Assembly (NCBI GenBank): GCA_038230695.1
Contig: JBBRMT010000158.1
Location: 1-11,238, forward strand
Direction of reading: 5' to 3'
Source of the DNA: QHBQ01 sp038230695
GTDB lineage: Bacteria > Chloroflexota > Chloroflexia > QHBQ01
Length of the DNA: 11,238 nt
Both the position numbers and the translations under genes were made by a program. Shown piece after piece: positions 4,441 through 11,238 of this stretch. How positions within the stretch are numbered: position 1 is the stretch's first letter; each line of letters begins with the position of its first letter. Below the pieces are notes generated by a model, which worked only from the letters and a program-made list of their open reading frames with translations, had not been told where the DNA came from and did no database searches.

Positions 4441-7400
4441 ATGCGTAATGCTCACCACCGAAAGTTCAGCTACTTCATAGCCATTGCGCTTATTGCTGCG
4501 ATGGTACTTCCGATGGTGAATTCAGCACCACGTATAGCCCGTGCCACTGGGCTTGGGCAGCAAGGGGGTGCTTACAATCTGAATAGAGTCTACATGGTCT
4601 CAGCAGATGAAGGCTGGGCTGTAGGTGGCAGCCTACAACTAGGTGGCAGTAAACCGTTTATTATGCATTATAGCCAAGGTACATGGACAGAGGTAGCTAT
4701 ACCGGACTCCTACCCGGCGGCAGGTGAGTTGCTCGGTATCTATATGCTCTCAGCGAATGAAGGCTGGGCGGTTGGCAAAAGTAGCACGATTCTGCACTAT
4801 AGTAACGGCAGTTGGAGCCGGGTGAACGTCTCCACTAGCATTGATCTGCAAAGCGTTTATATGGTTTCAGCAAACGAAGGATGGGCAGTGGGAGGAGGTT
4901 CAGGCACAACCATTTTGCATTACTTGAATGGCGAATGGACACAATCTTATGCTTACACCAATTACCTTCAGGATGTCTCTATGCTTTCAGCAAGCGAGGG
5001 CTGGGCAGTCAGCTCGCATAGTACCGTTCATTACTCTGATGGCAACTGGGTAGAGATGCAACTACCCGATAGGGCTTTCCCCAACAGTATAGCCATGACT
5101 TCAGCTAACGACGGATGGATTGTCGGCCTGGAGGGTAGCGTCTTCCACTACGATGGAAATCAATGGGTAAAGGTAAGTGTCCCTACTACCAATAATCTCT
5201 TTAGTGTGTATATGGTTTCGGCCAACGACGGCTGGGCTATAGGCAACGATAACAATGGTGTAACCAGCATTATCCATTACCAAGGTGGCAACTGGACAGA
5301 ATACAACGCGCAGAACATACCTGCCCCAGATGCTGCCTGGCGCAGCCTCTATATGGTGTCGGCGGATGAAGGCTGGGCCGTCGGTGGCAGTATAATTCTA
5401 CACTACCAGAATGGCACATGGAATGTATACAATGGCAGCACTTCAGGAGCAGCCAACCCTCCAGCGAATCCGCCTGCCCAACCAACCGAAGCGGGCGCTA
5501 GTAACACGAACCCCAATAACGCCGGGCTGCTGAAGCAAGCCGCAGCCAATATGAGGGCGGCGAGGAGCTACCACCTCGATGTAAGCGGCAGTTCGTCTGG
5601 CATTGCCAAGACCATGGTGGGCGATATTGATATTGCCAACAACAGTAGCAATCTGATCATCAGTGCCGCTGGTCAGAACGTCCAGGTTGTAAGTGTCGGA
5701 AATAATACCTATCTTAGTACCGATGGAGGTCAAACTTTTACCAACGCGGGCAGCTCCGGCGCAAGCATAAACAGTAGCTTGAGCCAGTTTACCGGGATGT
5801 GGAACACCTTCACCGATGCCGATGTGGACCAGGCTGCTTCCAGTCTGAGCGATGGCAGTCCAGCCAGCGAAAACATTAACGGGGTTGACTGTCATCACAT
5901 AACCGCCAGCCAGAGCGCTCTATCCAATCTATACAATGGCGGTATCATCGGTGGCACGGTTGATCTTTGGGTGGCAAACGACGGCTCCCAGATTTGCCAG
6001 ATGACAGTAACGACCCCCGACAACACTACCATTACCATCAAGTGGAGCAACGTCAATAGCACATTCAACATCACCGCTCCGACCAATGGGAATACGTCGC
6101 TGCCACCAACCCCAGCCCCGCCCATCGACACTCCACCCGATACACCTACTGACACACCGACAGATACGCCGACAGATACGCCGACCGCGCCCCCTATCGC
6201 GCCACTCAGCCCGAGTTTTATTGTGGATACTCCCCAATGGGATGGTCCTCCCATTGCCTACTTCCCAGCCACCTTGATTGTTCGGGGTACAGCGAAGGCA
6301 CTCCCAGCTGGCTCCGGTTCGTTCAAGGTCAACGTCCTTATTGACACTGGTTTTCTCTCCCAACCGATCAACTCCTGGTCCAATAGCACCGATGCCGGGA
6401 GCGATATTAGTCCGGCGCATATTCAGAATGGCAACTTCGAGATTCGCATTTCCAACATCGAGATGCCACGTATCGTAAATGGTCGCCTCGCCGTCACAAT
6501 CATCCTCAACGACAATCTAGATATCCGGTTCGCAGCCACAATCAACTCTCTTAACGTTGCATCGGGGTCGCAAAGCTTCCGCACCTGCATCGAACCGCTA
6601 AAGGTTGTCCTCAGCACCCTTCTTGACTTTGTGCCGAACAGTCCATATAAGAATGCTGTGGATTATGCTAATAAAGTTAGCGATGCTATTAAATTCGGCA
6701 AGCTCACCGTGGAAACAGGTAACAACCTTGAGAGCTGCAAGGGTGATCTGAACTGTGCTGCGGATGTAATGCAGCAGTGGGTGATTAGTCTGTATCAGAG
6801 TAAGCTCGACAAGGCCGTGGGCACATTCAAGCTTGGCAAAATCGCATTGGTGTTGCGTGACCTGATCCTCGCATCACCGGATCTGATCAACTGCGCGGTC
6901 TGGTGTCGAGATGAAATTATCGACCTAGCCAAACACTTTAACCAATACGGCGATGCTTCAAACGCGCTGACCACCGCCTCCCCAGTCTATCCGCTTGTCA
7001 CCGACTCTAGTGGGAGGCGTGCTGGGTTCTTGCCTGATGGTACGCAGGTGAACGAGATCCCTAATGCACAGGTTCTACTCATAGGAGAGAAGAGAATAAT
7101 CGTCTACCCGGGTCAGGATAGCAGCACGGTTACGATCGCGGGCTATGCGGCAGGTACAATGACCGTGAATGCGGTGTTTGCCCAGGGGCAGGATAATGCG
7201 GCTGCGGTTTCATACAATAACGTGCCGGTGACTCAGGGGATGAAGGCTACATTGGCTTCTACCGATAGCAGCCACGCCCTTGCGATTGACAATAGCCAAG
7301 CGGGTAATCTTGCACAAACACGTCTGCCGGATCAGACTGAGATAATCACTGCCGATAGCATTACCGCTCAGCAGCCCAGTAATCTACCTTCATCTGACCA

Positions 7401-7500
7401 GTCTCCGCTCACGCTTATTCTGATTATTTCGCTCGTGGCGCTCTTGCTGATAGTAGTTCTGTTTACAGTCTTCTTCTTGCGCCAGCAAAGGGCTAGATAA
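4441..7500 (+). CDS. Exported membrane-anchored protein: seven propeller repeats, LppX-like domain, C-terminal anchor
   Basis: A 1019-aa protein. Residues 1-35 form a signal peptide (basic start, then F-I-A-I-A-L-I-A-A-M-V-L). Seven repeats of about 40 residues follow, with S-A-[DE/NE/SE/ND]-G-W-A-V-G-type motifs near residues 51, 101, 140, 180, 218, 257 and 304, each followed by an H-Y-x-(N/G)-G-x-W motif. Seven units suggest a complete seven-bladed beta-propeller outside the cell. Residues about 362-545 (M-R-A-A-R-S-Y-H-L-D, later G-V-D-C-H-H-I and G-S-Q-I-C-Q-M) resemble the LppX/LprAFG lipid-carrier family, with Cys484 and Cys519 possibly paired. A Thr/Pro/Asp linker (566-582) precedes a beta-rich part, a helical region with five cysteines (716, 766, 772, 818, 822), a second beta-rich part, and a membrane helix at about 990-1013 followed by R-Q-Q-R-A-R. 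It lies outside the membrane and may bind a ligand or lipid; no catalytic motif is visible. Its base composition is less GC-rich than its neighbours. Confidence 0.85.
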   Translation: MRNAHHRKFSYFIAIALIAAMVLPMVNSAPRIARATGLGQQGGAYNLNRVYMVSADEGWAVGGSLQLGGSKPFIMHYSQGTWTEVAIPDSYPAAGELLGIYMLSANEGWAVGKSSTILHYSNGSWSRVNVSTSIDLQSVYMVSANEGWAVGGGSGTTILHYLNGEWTQSYAYTNYLQDVSMLSASEGWAVSSHSTVHYSDGNWVEMQLPDRAFPNSIAMTSANDGWIVGLEGSVFHYDGNQWVKVSVPTTNNLFSVYMVSANDGWAIGNDNNGVTSIIHYQGGNWTEYNAQNIPAPDAAWRSLYMVSADEGWAVGGSIILHYQNGTWNVYNGSTSGAANPPANPPAQPTEAGASNTNPNNAGLLKQAAANMRAARSYHLDVSGSSSGIAKTMVGDIDIANNSSNLIISAAGQNVQVVSVGNNTYLSTDGGQTFTNAGSSGASINSSLSQFTGMWNTFTDADVDQAASSLSDGSPASENINGVDCHHITASQSALSNLYNGGIIGGTVDLWVANDGSQICQMTVTTPDNTTITIKWSNVNSTFNITAPTNGNTSLPPTPAPPIDTPPDTPTDTPTDTPTDTPTAPPIAPLSPSFIVDTPQWDGPPIAYFPATLIVRGTAKALPAGSGSFKVNVLIDTGFLSQPINSWSNSTDAGSDISPAHIQNGNFEIRISNIEMPRIVNGRLAVTIILNDNLDIRFAATINSLNVASGSQSFRTCIEPLKVVLSTLLDFVPNSPYKNAVDYANKVSDAIKFGKLTVETGNNLESCKGDLNCAADVMQQWVISLYQSKLDKAVGTFKLGKIALVLRDLILASPDLINCAVWCRDEIIDLAKHFNQYGDASNALTTASPVYPLVTDSSGRRAGFLPDGTQVNEIPNAQVLLIGEKRIIVYPGQDSSTVTIAGYAAGTMTVNAVFAQGQDNAAAVSYNNVPVTQGMKATLASTDSSHALAIDNSQAGNLAQTRLPDQTEIITADSITAQQPSNLPSSDQSPLTLILIISLVALLLIVVLFTVFFLRQQRAR

Positions 7501-7624
7501 GCCTGCATCGCGCTAACCCTCTCCCCCAACACCAGCGCCAGCCAGCCAGCCAACCCGTACTGTGCTGTTATACCAAATAGCTAAGGAGATGGTGAGAATT
7601 CAGGCAGGCTGGCATAGCTAACCA

Positions 7625-8632
7625 CTAGCCAACCCAGCCCGCCAGTCGCCGTATTCGCGCACTGTCCACCGCTAGCTCCTCAAGGTACTCGCTAATCGCC
7701 CCCTGCTTCGCAGCCAGGTTCTCATACACCCGCCCCTCCACCGCCCGCCGCACCTCTTCAAACATCCGCTCCGCTGGGTTCAACTCTGGGGAGTGTGCGG
7801 GCTGGATTAGCTGCTTGACCTCCACTGCTCTGGTCAGATGCGCGCTATGCCCAGCGCCCCATCCCATACTATCGCGCTCACTCCCGCATACTTATAGTGC
7901 GCTAGGATCTGAGCGCAACTTTCCTTCTTCATGTTCGTTTGCCATTGCCAGTACAGCTTACCCGCCCGCCCATCCACCGCTAGTGCCAGGTAGCCGCATT
8001 CGTATACCAGCTGCATGGGTGCCACCGGCTTGTGACCACGACTGGCCCACACGCGGCGGGCATGTCCCAGTAGCCCGAAGCGCATCTCGTCCGCCCAGGC
8101 GATTACGCTTGCGCCACTAACCTGCTGCGCGGCAAGCTGCGCGGTTAGCCCCTTTTTTCCAAGTCTCTTGGGCTTGGTCATCGGCTTTGACCGAATGAGG
8201 GCGTGGCACCTTCTTACCAATCTTCAGCCGCCGCAACAAACTGTAGACCCCGCTGCGGCGGTACTCGACCTGGTACTGAGTAGCAAGGTGCTGCTTAATC
8301 TGCGCCGCTGTATGGAACAGGGCTTGGTCAAGTTCATCGTGCAAGCGCAGTTGCTGCTCAGAGCTGAGTTTGGCGGGGCGACCTTGCCTGCCACCGTTAC
8401 GATGCAAGCGTACTTCGGGCAGACCCGCCTTGCGGTACCAGGCGGCCCAGCGCAGCACGGTATTATAGTGAACGGCAAGTAGGGTGGCAACCTCAACCAA
8501 GCTATGCCCCTCGCGGGCGAGCCAGAGGGCGTGCAGGCGGGGGCGGATTTCCTGGTCAGTTTCTTGTTGGTACAAGTGCTTGAGGGTAGCAGCATCCTCG
8601 TGCCATTCAATGTTGAGTGGGCGACCGCGCAT
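7625..8632 (-). pseudogene. IS630 transposase with two compensating frameshifts
   Basis: The first frame (8632 to about 8150) carries the N-terminal HTH region: R-P-R-L-H-A-L-W-L-A-R-E-G-H-S-L-V-E-V-A-T-L-L-A-V-H-Y-N-T-V-L-R-W, with the start ATG after an AGGAGG site. At a run of six A and four G (minus strand, 8149-8158) the text moves to the +1 frame, which holds the first catalytic Asp (W-A-D-E-M-R-F-G) and the second (V-W-D-G-A). At about 7851-7860 it returns to the original frame with G-H-S-A-H-L and H-S-P-E-L-N-P-A-E-R-M-F-E-E, containing the catalytic Glu. All three DDE positions survive, but the middle is out of frame. Some IS elements use programmed slippage at A runs, so the first shift alone could be functional. 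The second has no slippery site, so decay is more likely. The joined length is about 335 aa, normal for the family. Confidence 0.8.
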
Positions 8633-8637
8633 GGTAC

Positions 8638-8663
8638 ACCTCCTACTATGCTACCCCATTATA
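8638..8663 (-). promoter_or_regulatory. Promoter -10 box and ribosome binding site of the IS630 transposase
   Basis: On the minus strand a TATAAT (8658-8663) lies 26 bases before the ATG and an AGGAGG site follows 6 bases before it. The -35 would fall within the terminal inverted repeat; no good hexamer is visible. Confidence 0.5.
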
Positions 8664-8709
8664 CACCATAATTGGTATTACTAAGAGGCGCGGCGAGGGT
8701 GAGGCGGCG

Positions 8710-9186
8710 TTATGCCTTGCCCACCTTGCCGATGATCAGCGCCACTTTGGTCCGATGCGGCAGGCGCTTTTTCGTGCGTCTCATTCCTAGCGCCTCGCGA
8801 ATGACTTTGCGCCATGAGGCGGCGGCTGACCTCATCTTCTTGGTGAAGCGTACTGGTCGCACGTTCACGATATCCCTGAGAATGCGCCGATTGAGTTTGG
8901 TGAGATGGGTAAGCTCATCAGCGTCCGGCCCCTGGTAGGCCTCGATCTTGCCCACAATGTAGCTGGATACCTCATTGGCGGCGCTTGCCAGATCCGCGTC
9001 GCCGCCGAACTTCTCCGCGACCCTCTTGTCCCAGGCGCGCATCGCCTGCTCCAGTTCGCGGTCAGCTTCGGCCGCCAGCGTCTGTTGGTGTTCGAGGTAG
9101 CAATCAGTCGAGCAGTAGTTGTATCTACCTGCCCTCAAGCTGAAGGCATCCTCATGTGGTTCGCCGCAGTTAAAGCAGATTGCCAT
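8710..9186 (-). CDS. Hypothetical protein with N-terminal four-cysteine zinc knuckle, 158 aa
   Basis: I choose ATG 9186 because AGGAGG lies 8 bases upstream; an earlier in-frame GTG at 9234 has no such site. Cys4, Cys7, Cys25 and Cys29 (C-F-N-C ... Y-C-S-T-D-C-Y) form a CxxC-CxxxC set like MYM/TRASH-type zinc knuckles, which usually mediate protein or nucleic-acid contacts. Residues 33-60 are Glu/Ala-rich and probably helical. The C-terminal third (about 100-158) is very basic (F-T-K-K-M-R-S-A-A-A-S-W-R-K, M-R-R-T-K-K-R-L-P-H-R-T-K), which suggests nucleic-acid binding. There is no signal peptide or membrane segment. It follows the dprA-like gene on the same strand, about 220 bases away. I do not know a named family; a DNA-associated accessory protein is an inference. 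Confidence 0.7.
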   Translation of the reverse strand: MAICFNCGEPHEDAFSLRAGRYNYCSTDCYLEHQQTLAAEADRELEQAMRAWDKRVAEKFGGDADLASAANEVSSYIVGKIEAYQGPDADELTHLTKLNRRILRDIVNVRPVRFTKKMRSAAASWRKVIREALGMRRTKKRLPHRTKVALIIGKVGKA

Positions 9187-9211
9187 TGCTATGACCTCCT
9201 GAAACACCAGT

Positions 9212-9234
9212 ATTTTAGTGTCGTTTCGATACAC
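9212..9234 (-). promoter_or_regulatory. Possible -10 box and operator-like inverted repeat of the zinc-knuckle gene
   Basis: On the minus strand TAAAAT (9212-9217) lies about 25 bases before the start. Immediately upstream, GTGT and ACAC arms flank ATCGAAACG. No convincing -35 is seen. Confidence 0.3.
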
Positions 9235-9251
9235 CCTACACTTATTTGTCT

Positions 9252-9297
9252 GCGGCGATTAAGCAAGGCACGGCTTTTTGTGCCTTGCTTTCGCCGC
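9252..9297. repeat. Long hairpin with GCAAGGC core (copy 5)
   Basis: Outer arms GCGGCGA (9252-9258) and TCGCCGC (9291-9297) flank an inner 11-bp stem AAGCAAGGCAC (9261-9271) and GTGCCTTGCTT (9280-9290), with a TT bulge and an eight-base loop. It lies past the dprA-like gene and before the zinc-knuckle gene and could end or separate their transcripts. The 9298-9410 sequence holds no convincing gene. Confidence 0.65.
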
Positions 9298-9410
9298 TAG
9301 GCGCTTGCCTCGGTTCTATGCTGGTTGCTAGGACAGGTTTGTCCTGGCCCTCCGCTTGCATTATGCTCCACCGCTGCCCCAGCGAAGCGAAAAGCGAATC
9401 GACGACATGG

Positions 9411-10037
9411 CTACAATCCTCGCAGATGCGTTCGCAACTCGCTCGGCGTGGCAATCGCCTGCGCCCATCCTCTGGCGATGAACTGGTCGCACCCCGCCGA
9501 ACCTGGCAGCGCGAATATGGGGCGGCCTTGCGCCTGCGCATATTCCACCGCCCGCATCGTGCCACCCCGCACATCGGCATCGATCACGATCACCAAAGCC
9601 GCGATGCCGGTGATGAGGCGGTTGCGAAGTGGGAAGTCGGGCGCTTGCGGCCGATAATATGGTGACCGTTCCGAGATGAGCGCACCTTGCCGCTCCATGC
9701 GTGGAGCGAGGCTGGATACTCCCTCAGCCACAATCCCCACCCCGCCCGCCAGCACCGCGACGGTGCGACCGCCCGCATCGAGCGCTGCCTGATGCGCCCA
9801 GCTGTCTACCCCCTGGGCAAGCCCGGCAATTACGCAGAAACCCTGTGCGACCGCCAGATATGCTACTCGCTCTGCCCGCACTTGAGCGGCAGAATGTAGC
9901 GGGCGGCGTGCGCCGATGATCGCAACCGCACGCCAATCGCTGGGCAGCAGTTCGCCGCGACAATATAGCTGGGTGGGCGGGTTGGCGATCCCGCGCAATT
10001 GGGCGGGGATTCGATCGGGAGATATTAGCATGAGCAT
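9411..10037 (-). CDS. dprA: Short DprA/SMF-type DNA-processing protein
   Basis: A 208-aa protein; ATG 10037 is preceded by AAAGGGG at 6 bases. It has the SMF/DprA Rossmann signature: V-A-I-I-G-A-R-R-P (38-46), A-G-L-A-Q-G-V-D-S-W-A-H-Q-A-A-L (71-86), G-G-R-T-V-A-V-L-A-G-G-V (89-100), L-I-S-E (120-123), F-P-L-R-N-R-L-I-T-G (135-144), and F-A-L-P-G (175-179). DprA binds ssDNA and loads RecA during natural transformation. Full-length DprA usually exceeds 280 aa, with an N-terminal SAM-like domain and a C-terminal winged helix. This protein is essentially the Rossmann core alone, so it is a reduced paralogue. The usual S-G-S/T motif is R-G-G-T-M-R-A here. It may act in ssDNA handling on a mobile element; a housekeeping transformation role is less likely. 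It shares the window with an SSB-like gene, also an ssDNA-binding type. Confidence 0.8.
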   Translation of the reverse strand: MLMLISPDRIPAQLRGIANPPTQLYCRGELLPSDWRAVAIIGARRPLHSAAQVRAERVAYLAVAQGFCVIAGLAQGVDSWAHQAALDAGGRTVAVLAGGVGIVAEGVSSLAPRMERQGALISERSPYYRPQAPDFPLRNRLITGIAALVIVIDADVRGGTMRAVEYAQAQGRPIFALPGSAGCDQFIARGWAQAIATPSELRTHLRGL

Positions 10038-10415
10038 GAGATACCCCTTTCATCAGATCTTGTACCCTGGCCACCGCCGCGCACCGGCAAGGGGCGGCGG
10101 CCACTTGACGGCGCGGCGACCCGCATCTCAGTTGGCTATGTTTGTGGTAATTGTCGCTATGCTTGCTCACCTCGCCACTTCGCTTCGCTGGTTTCCTGCC
10201 CGCTGGCCCGAATATCTTGTGTGACGGTCACCTGTACCCTCCGGCCACGTTTCGCTTTCGCTTCGCTTTTATATAAGGGGATGGCTCTTGGGTACGACAG
10301 CTAGCGTTTGATGTGTTGCCGCGTCGAAGCTCTCCTCGCTTGCCGTATACCTCGACCTTCCTGTAATCTCTCTCCTATGTTTAACCGATGTCTGGATGCC
10401 ATCCCTCTCGCGCCT
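10038..10415. other. Non-coding stretch upstream of the dprA-like gene
   Basis: No convincing gene. It holds a palindrome GTGAC-G-GTCAC (10221-10231), a possible operator, and a low-complexity stretch of TTCGC units (10250-10270) before an AT-rich TTTTATATAAGG. A leftward GTG frame from 10170 has a poor ribosome binding site and runs into dprA in a different frame, so I do not call it. Confidence 0.4.
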
Positions 10416-10634
10416 ATCGTCTGACCTCGCTCCAATTCCATCACCAGACCCCGCTCTATCCCCCATCACTAGACTTTGCTCTACCCCTATCGCCTGGCCC
10501 AGCTCCATTCCCATTACCTGACCTCGCTCCATCCCCATTATCAGACCTCGCTTCAACCCCCATCACCTGACCTCGCCCTACCCCATCACCTGACCTCGCT
10601 CCATTCCCATTGCCACACTCTGCCTACCACTCCC
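10416..10634. repeat. Degenerate 24-bp tandem repeat, eight to nine copies
   Basis: Units of 24 bp follow the approximate consensus ATCACC-TGACCTCG-CTCCATCCCC, starting at about 10416, 10440, 10465, 10489, 10513, 10537, 10561 and 10585, with a weaker ninth to 10634. The copies differ by several substitutions. The period is a multiple of three, so each strand gives an octapeptide-like repeat, but no start or ribosome binding site supports coding. Confidence 0.8.
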
Positions 10635-11015
10635 ATTTGGCTATATCGCCTTACCCTATAGTGTCTCTCCCCCTCTAAGCGATCTAACCTCCCGCTATCT
10701 CCCTGCCAACATTGTCACTTCCCTTTCCTCGCTCCCGTCGTTTCCCTATATCCAGTATCGCCCATCCCACCGCGCTATGCCTTTGCCGCGCTATGCCTTT
10801 GCCTCTCTGCGCCTCCCCTTCCCCATTGATGAACCTCTCCCCTGGCGCTACCTCTCCCTCCCTACCCTGGCACTTTCCTGCCCCCTCTTCCCGCACTTTC
10901 GCCCTTGCTGCCTATTCCACCTTTCCTTGACACTACCGCGCTCTCGCCCTCCCCCGCCCTTTCCTTGCCCTTTCCTGCCCCTCCCCTGCCACCTTCCACG
11001 CCGCGCCCTCTAGCA
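10635..11015. other. Pyrimidine-rich, strand-asymmetric non-coding tract
   Basis: The plus strand is strongly C/T-rich: in 10921-10980, 50 of 60 bases are pyrimidines (32 C, 18 T). The asymmetry persists through most of the region. No reading frame looks like a protein. Runs of C and CCT mean the minus strand has GGGAGGG-type runs that could form G-quadruplexes. Confidence 0.6.
10770..10801. repeat. 16-bp perfect tandem duplication
   Basis: CCGCGCTATGCCTTTG occurs at 10770-10785 and again immediately at 10786-10801, inside the pyrimidine-rich tract. Confidence 0.85.
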
Positions 11016-11099
11016 CATCTCCGACGACAGATCACCAAAAGTTCGGAAATAAAACCTCTATATATGTGTCAATCCGATCGTGCCTGTTTTGCCTTATTT

Positions 11100-11138
11100 C
11101 ACGAACGTGTCACGAATGTGTCACGAATGTGTCACGAA
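11100..11138. repeat. 11-bp direct repeats (iteron-like), three full copies plus a partial one
   Basis: CACGAACGTGT (11100-11110), CACGAATGTGT (11111-11121) and CACGAATGTGT (11122-11132), then CACGAA (11133-11138). The 11-bp period places each copy on nearly the same face of the helix. AT-rich sequence (AAAACCTCTATATATG) lies just to the left. This resembles a regulator or initiator binding array. No gene is visible to its right before the window ends. Confidence 0.75.
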
Positions 11139-11238
11139 AGAGCTGTCCCTGTATTTGGTCCCTTTTTGGTAACGTTGGTCGTCCTTATTTGCTGATATTG
11201 TTGGTTCCCGTCCGCTGGTTCCGTGCCTTTCAACTGAA

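Larger units (their letters stand above)
7569..8680 (-). mobile_element. IS630-family insertion sequence, degenerate
   Basis: The transposase relic is bounded by short inverted ends: ATACCAAATA at 7570-7579 and, on the other strand, ATACCAATTA ending at 8678. Both ends carry TA, in line with the TA target preference of IS630, but the exact boundary and target duplication cannot be fixed. The length, about 1.1 kb, fits the family. The element lies between the exported-protein gene and the zinc-knuckle gene and interrupts no recognisable gene. Confidence 0.75.

Noticed and set aside
5443..6420. Several antisense frames opposite the 1019-aa gene
   Set aside because: Composition follows the antisense of the repeats and linker (V-G-V-S runs opposite Thr-Pro-Asp); no start signals.
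9242..9580. 112-aa minus-strand frame overlapping the end of the dprA-like gene
   Set aside because: Its first half is out of frame with a confident gene and its second half contains the hairpin at 9252; no ribosome binding site.
10269..10556. 95-aa minus-strand frame with M-G-M-E-R-G-Q repeats
   Set aside because: The repeat follows from the 24-bp DNA repeat; no ribosome binding site and the rest is Arg-rich nonsense.
10416..10634. CRISPR array
   Set aside because: The units are contiguous and degenerate with no unique spacers, so this is a tandem repeat.
10905..11195. 96-aa plus-strand frame across the iteron-like repeats
   Set aside because: Pro/Leu-rich text from the pyrimidine tract, then translation of the 11-bp repeats; no credible start.

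Overview
The window looks like an accessory or mobile-element segment of a moderately high-GC bacterium. A member of the Chloroflexota is the best guess. The basis is the long secreted protein built from S-A-[DE/NE/ND]-G-W-A-V-G propeller repeats followed by an LppX-like domain, a combination I associate with that phylum, together with a GC-rich accessory region carrying IS630 and a short DprA-like protein. No rRNA or taxonomic marker gene is present, so this is an inference.

Leftward block (about 1-3610, minus strand). Reading right to left: a cluster of very small genes (three predicted membrane miniproteins of 51, 42 and 60 aa, then a 112-aa protein with a CxxC pair and a terminator), a 102-aa hypothetical protein, a 52-aa ORF that may be broken, a 311-aa protein with two tandem OB folds of the single-stranded DNA-binding type, a tRNA-Gly-like gene without a proper anticodon arm, and the start of a Fic-domain protein cut by the window edge. 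The Fic gene has a perfect 13-bp inverted repeat directly upstream. A small gene cluster with an SSB-like protein and a tRNA relic fits a plasmid or integrative element. Hairpins sharing the core GGCAAGGC / GCCTTGCC lie in several of the gaps.

Central block (about 3770-7500, plus strand). A 5'-truncated, frameshifted relic of a P-loop kinase-like protein is followed by a near-consensus sigma-70 promoter (TTGACA, 17 nt, TATTAT). This promoter serves a 1019-aa exported protein: signal peptide, seven propeller-like repeats, LppX-like domain, Thr/Pro/Asp linker, cysteine-containing helical region and a C-terminal membrane anchor.

Right block (about 7570-10040, minus strand). A decayed IS630-family insertion sequence carries two compensating frameshifts. 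It is followed by a 158-aa protein with an N-terminal four-cysteine zinc-knuckle-like motif and a short DprA/SMF-type Rossmann protein.

Right end (10038-11238). No convincing gene is visible. This stretch holds an eight-copy degenerate 24-bp tandem repeat, a strand-asymmetric pyrimidine-rich tract of about 400 bases, a 16-bp tandem duplication and three-plus 11-bp iteron-like repeats. The layout resembles a replication or regulatory region, but nothing in the sequence proves that.
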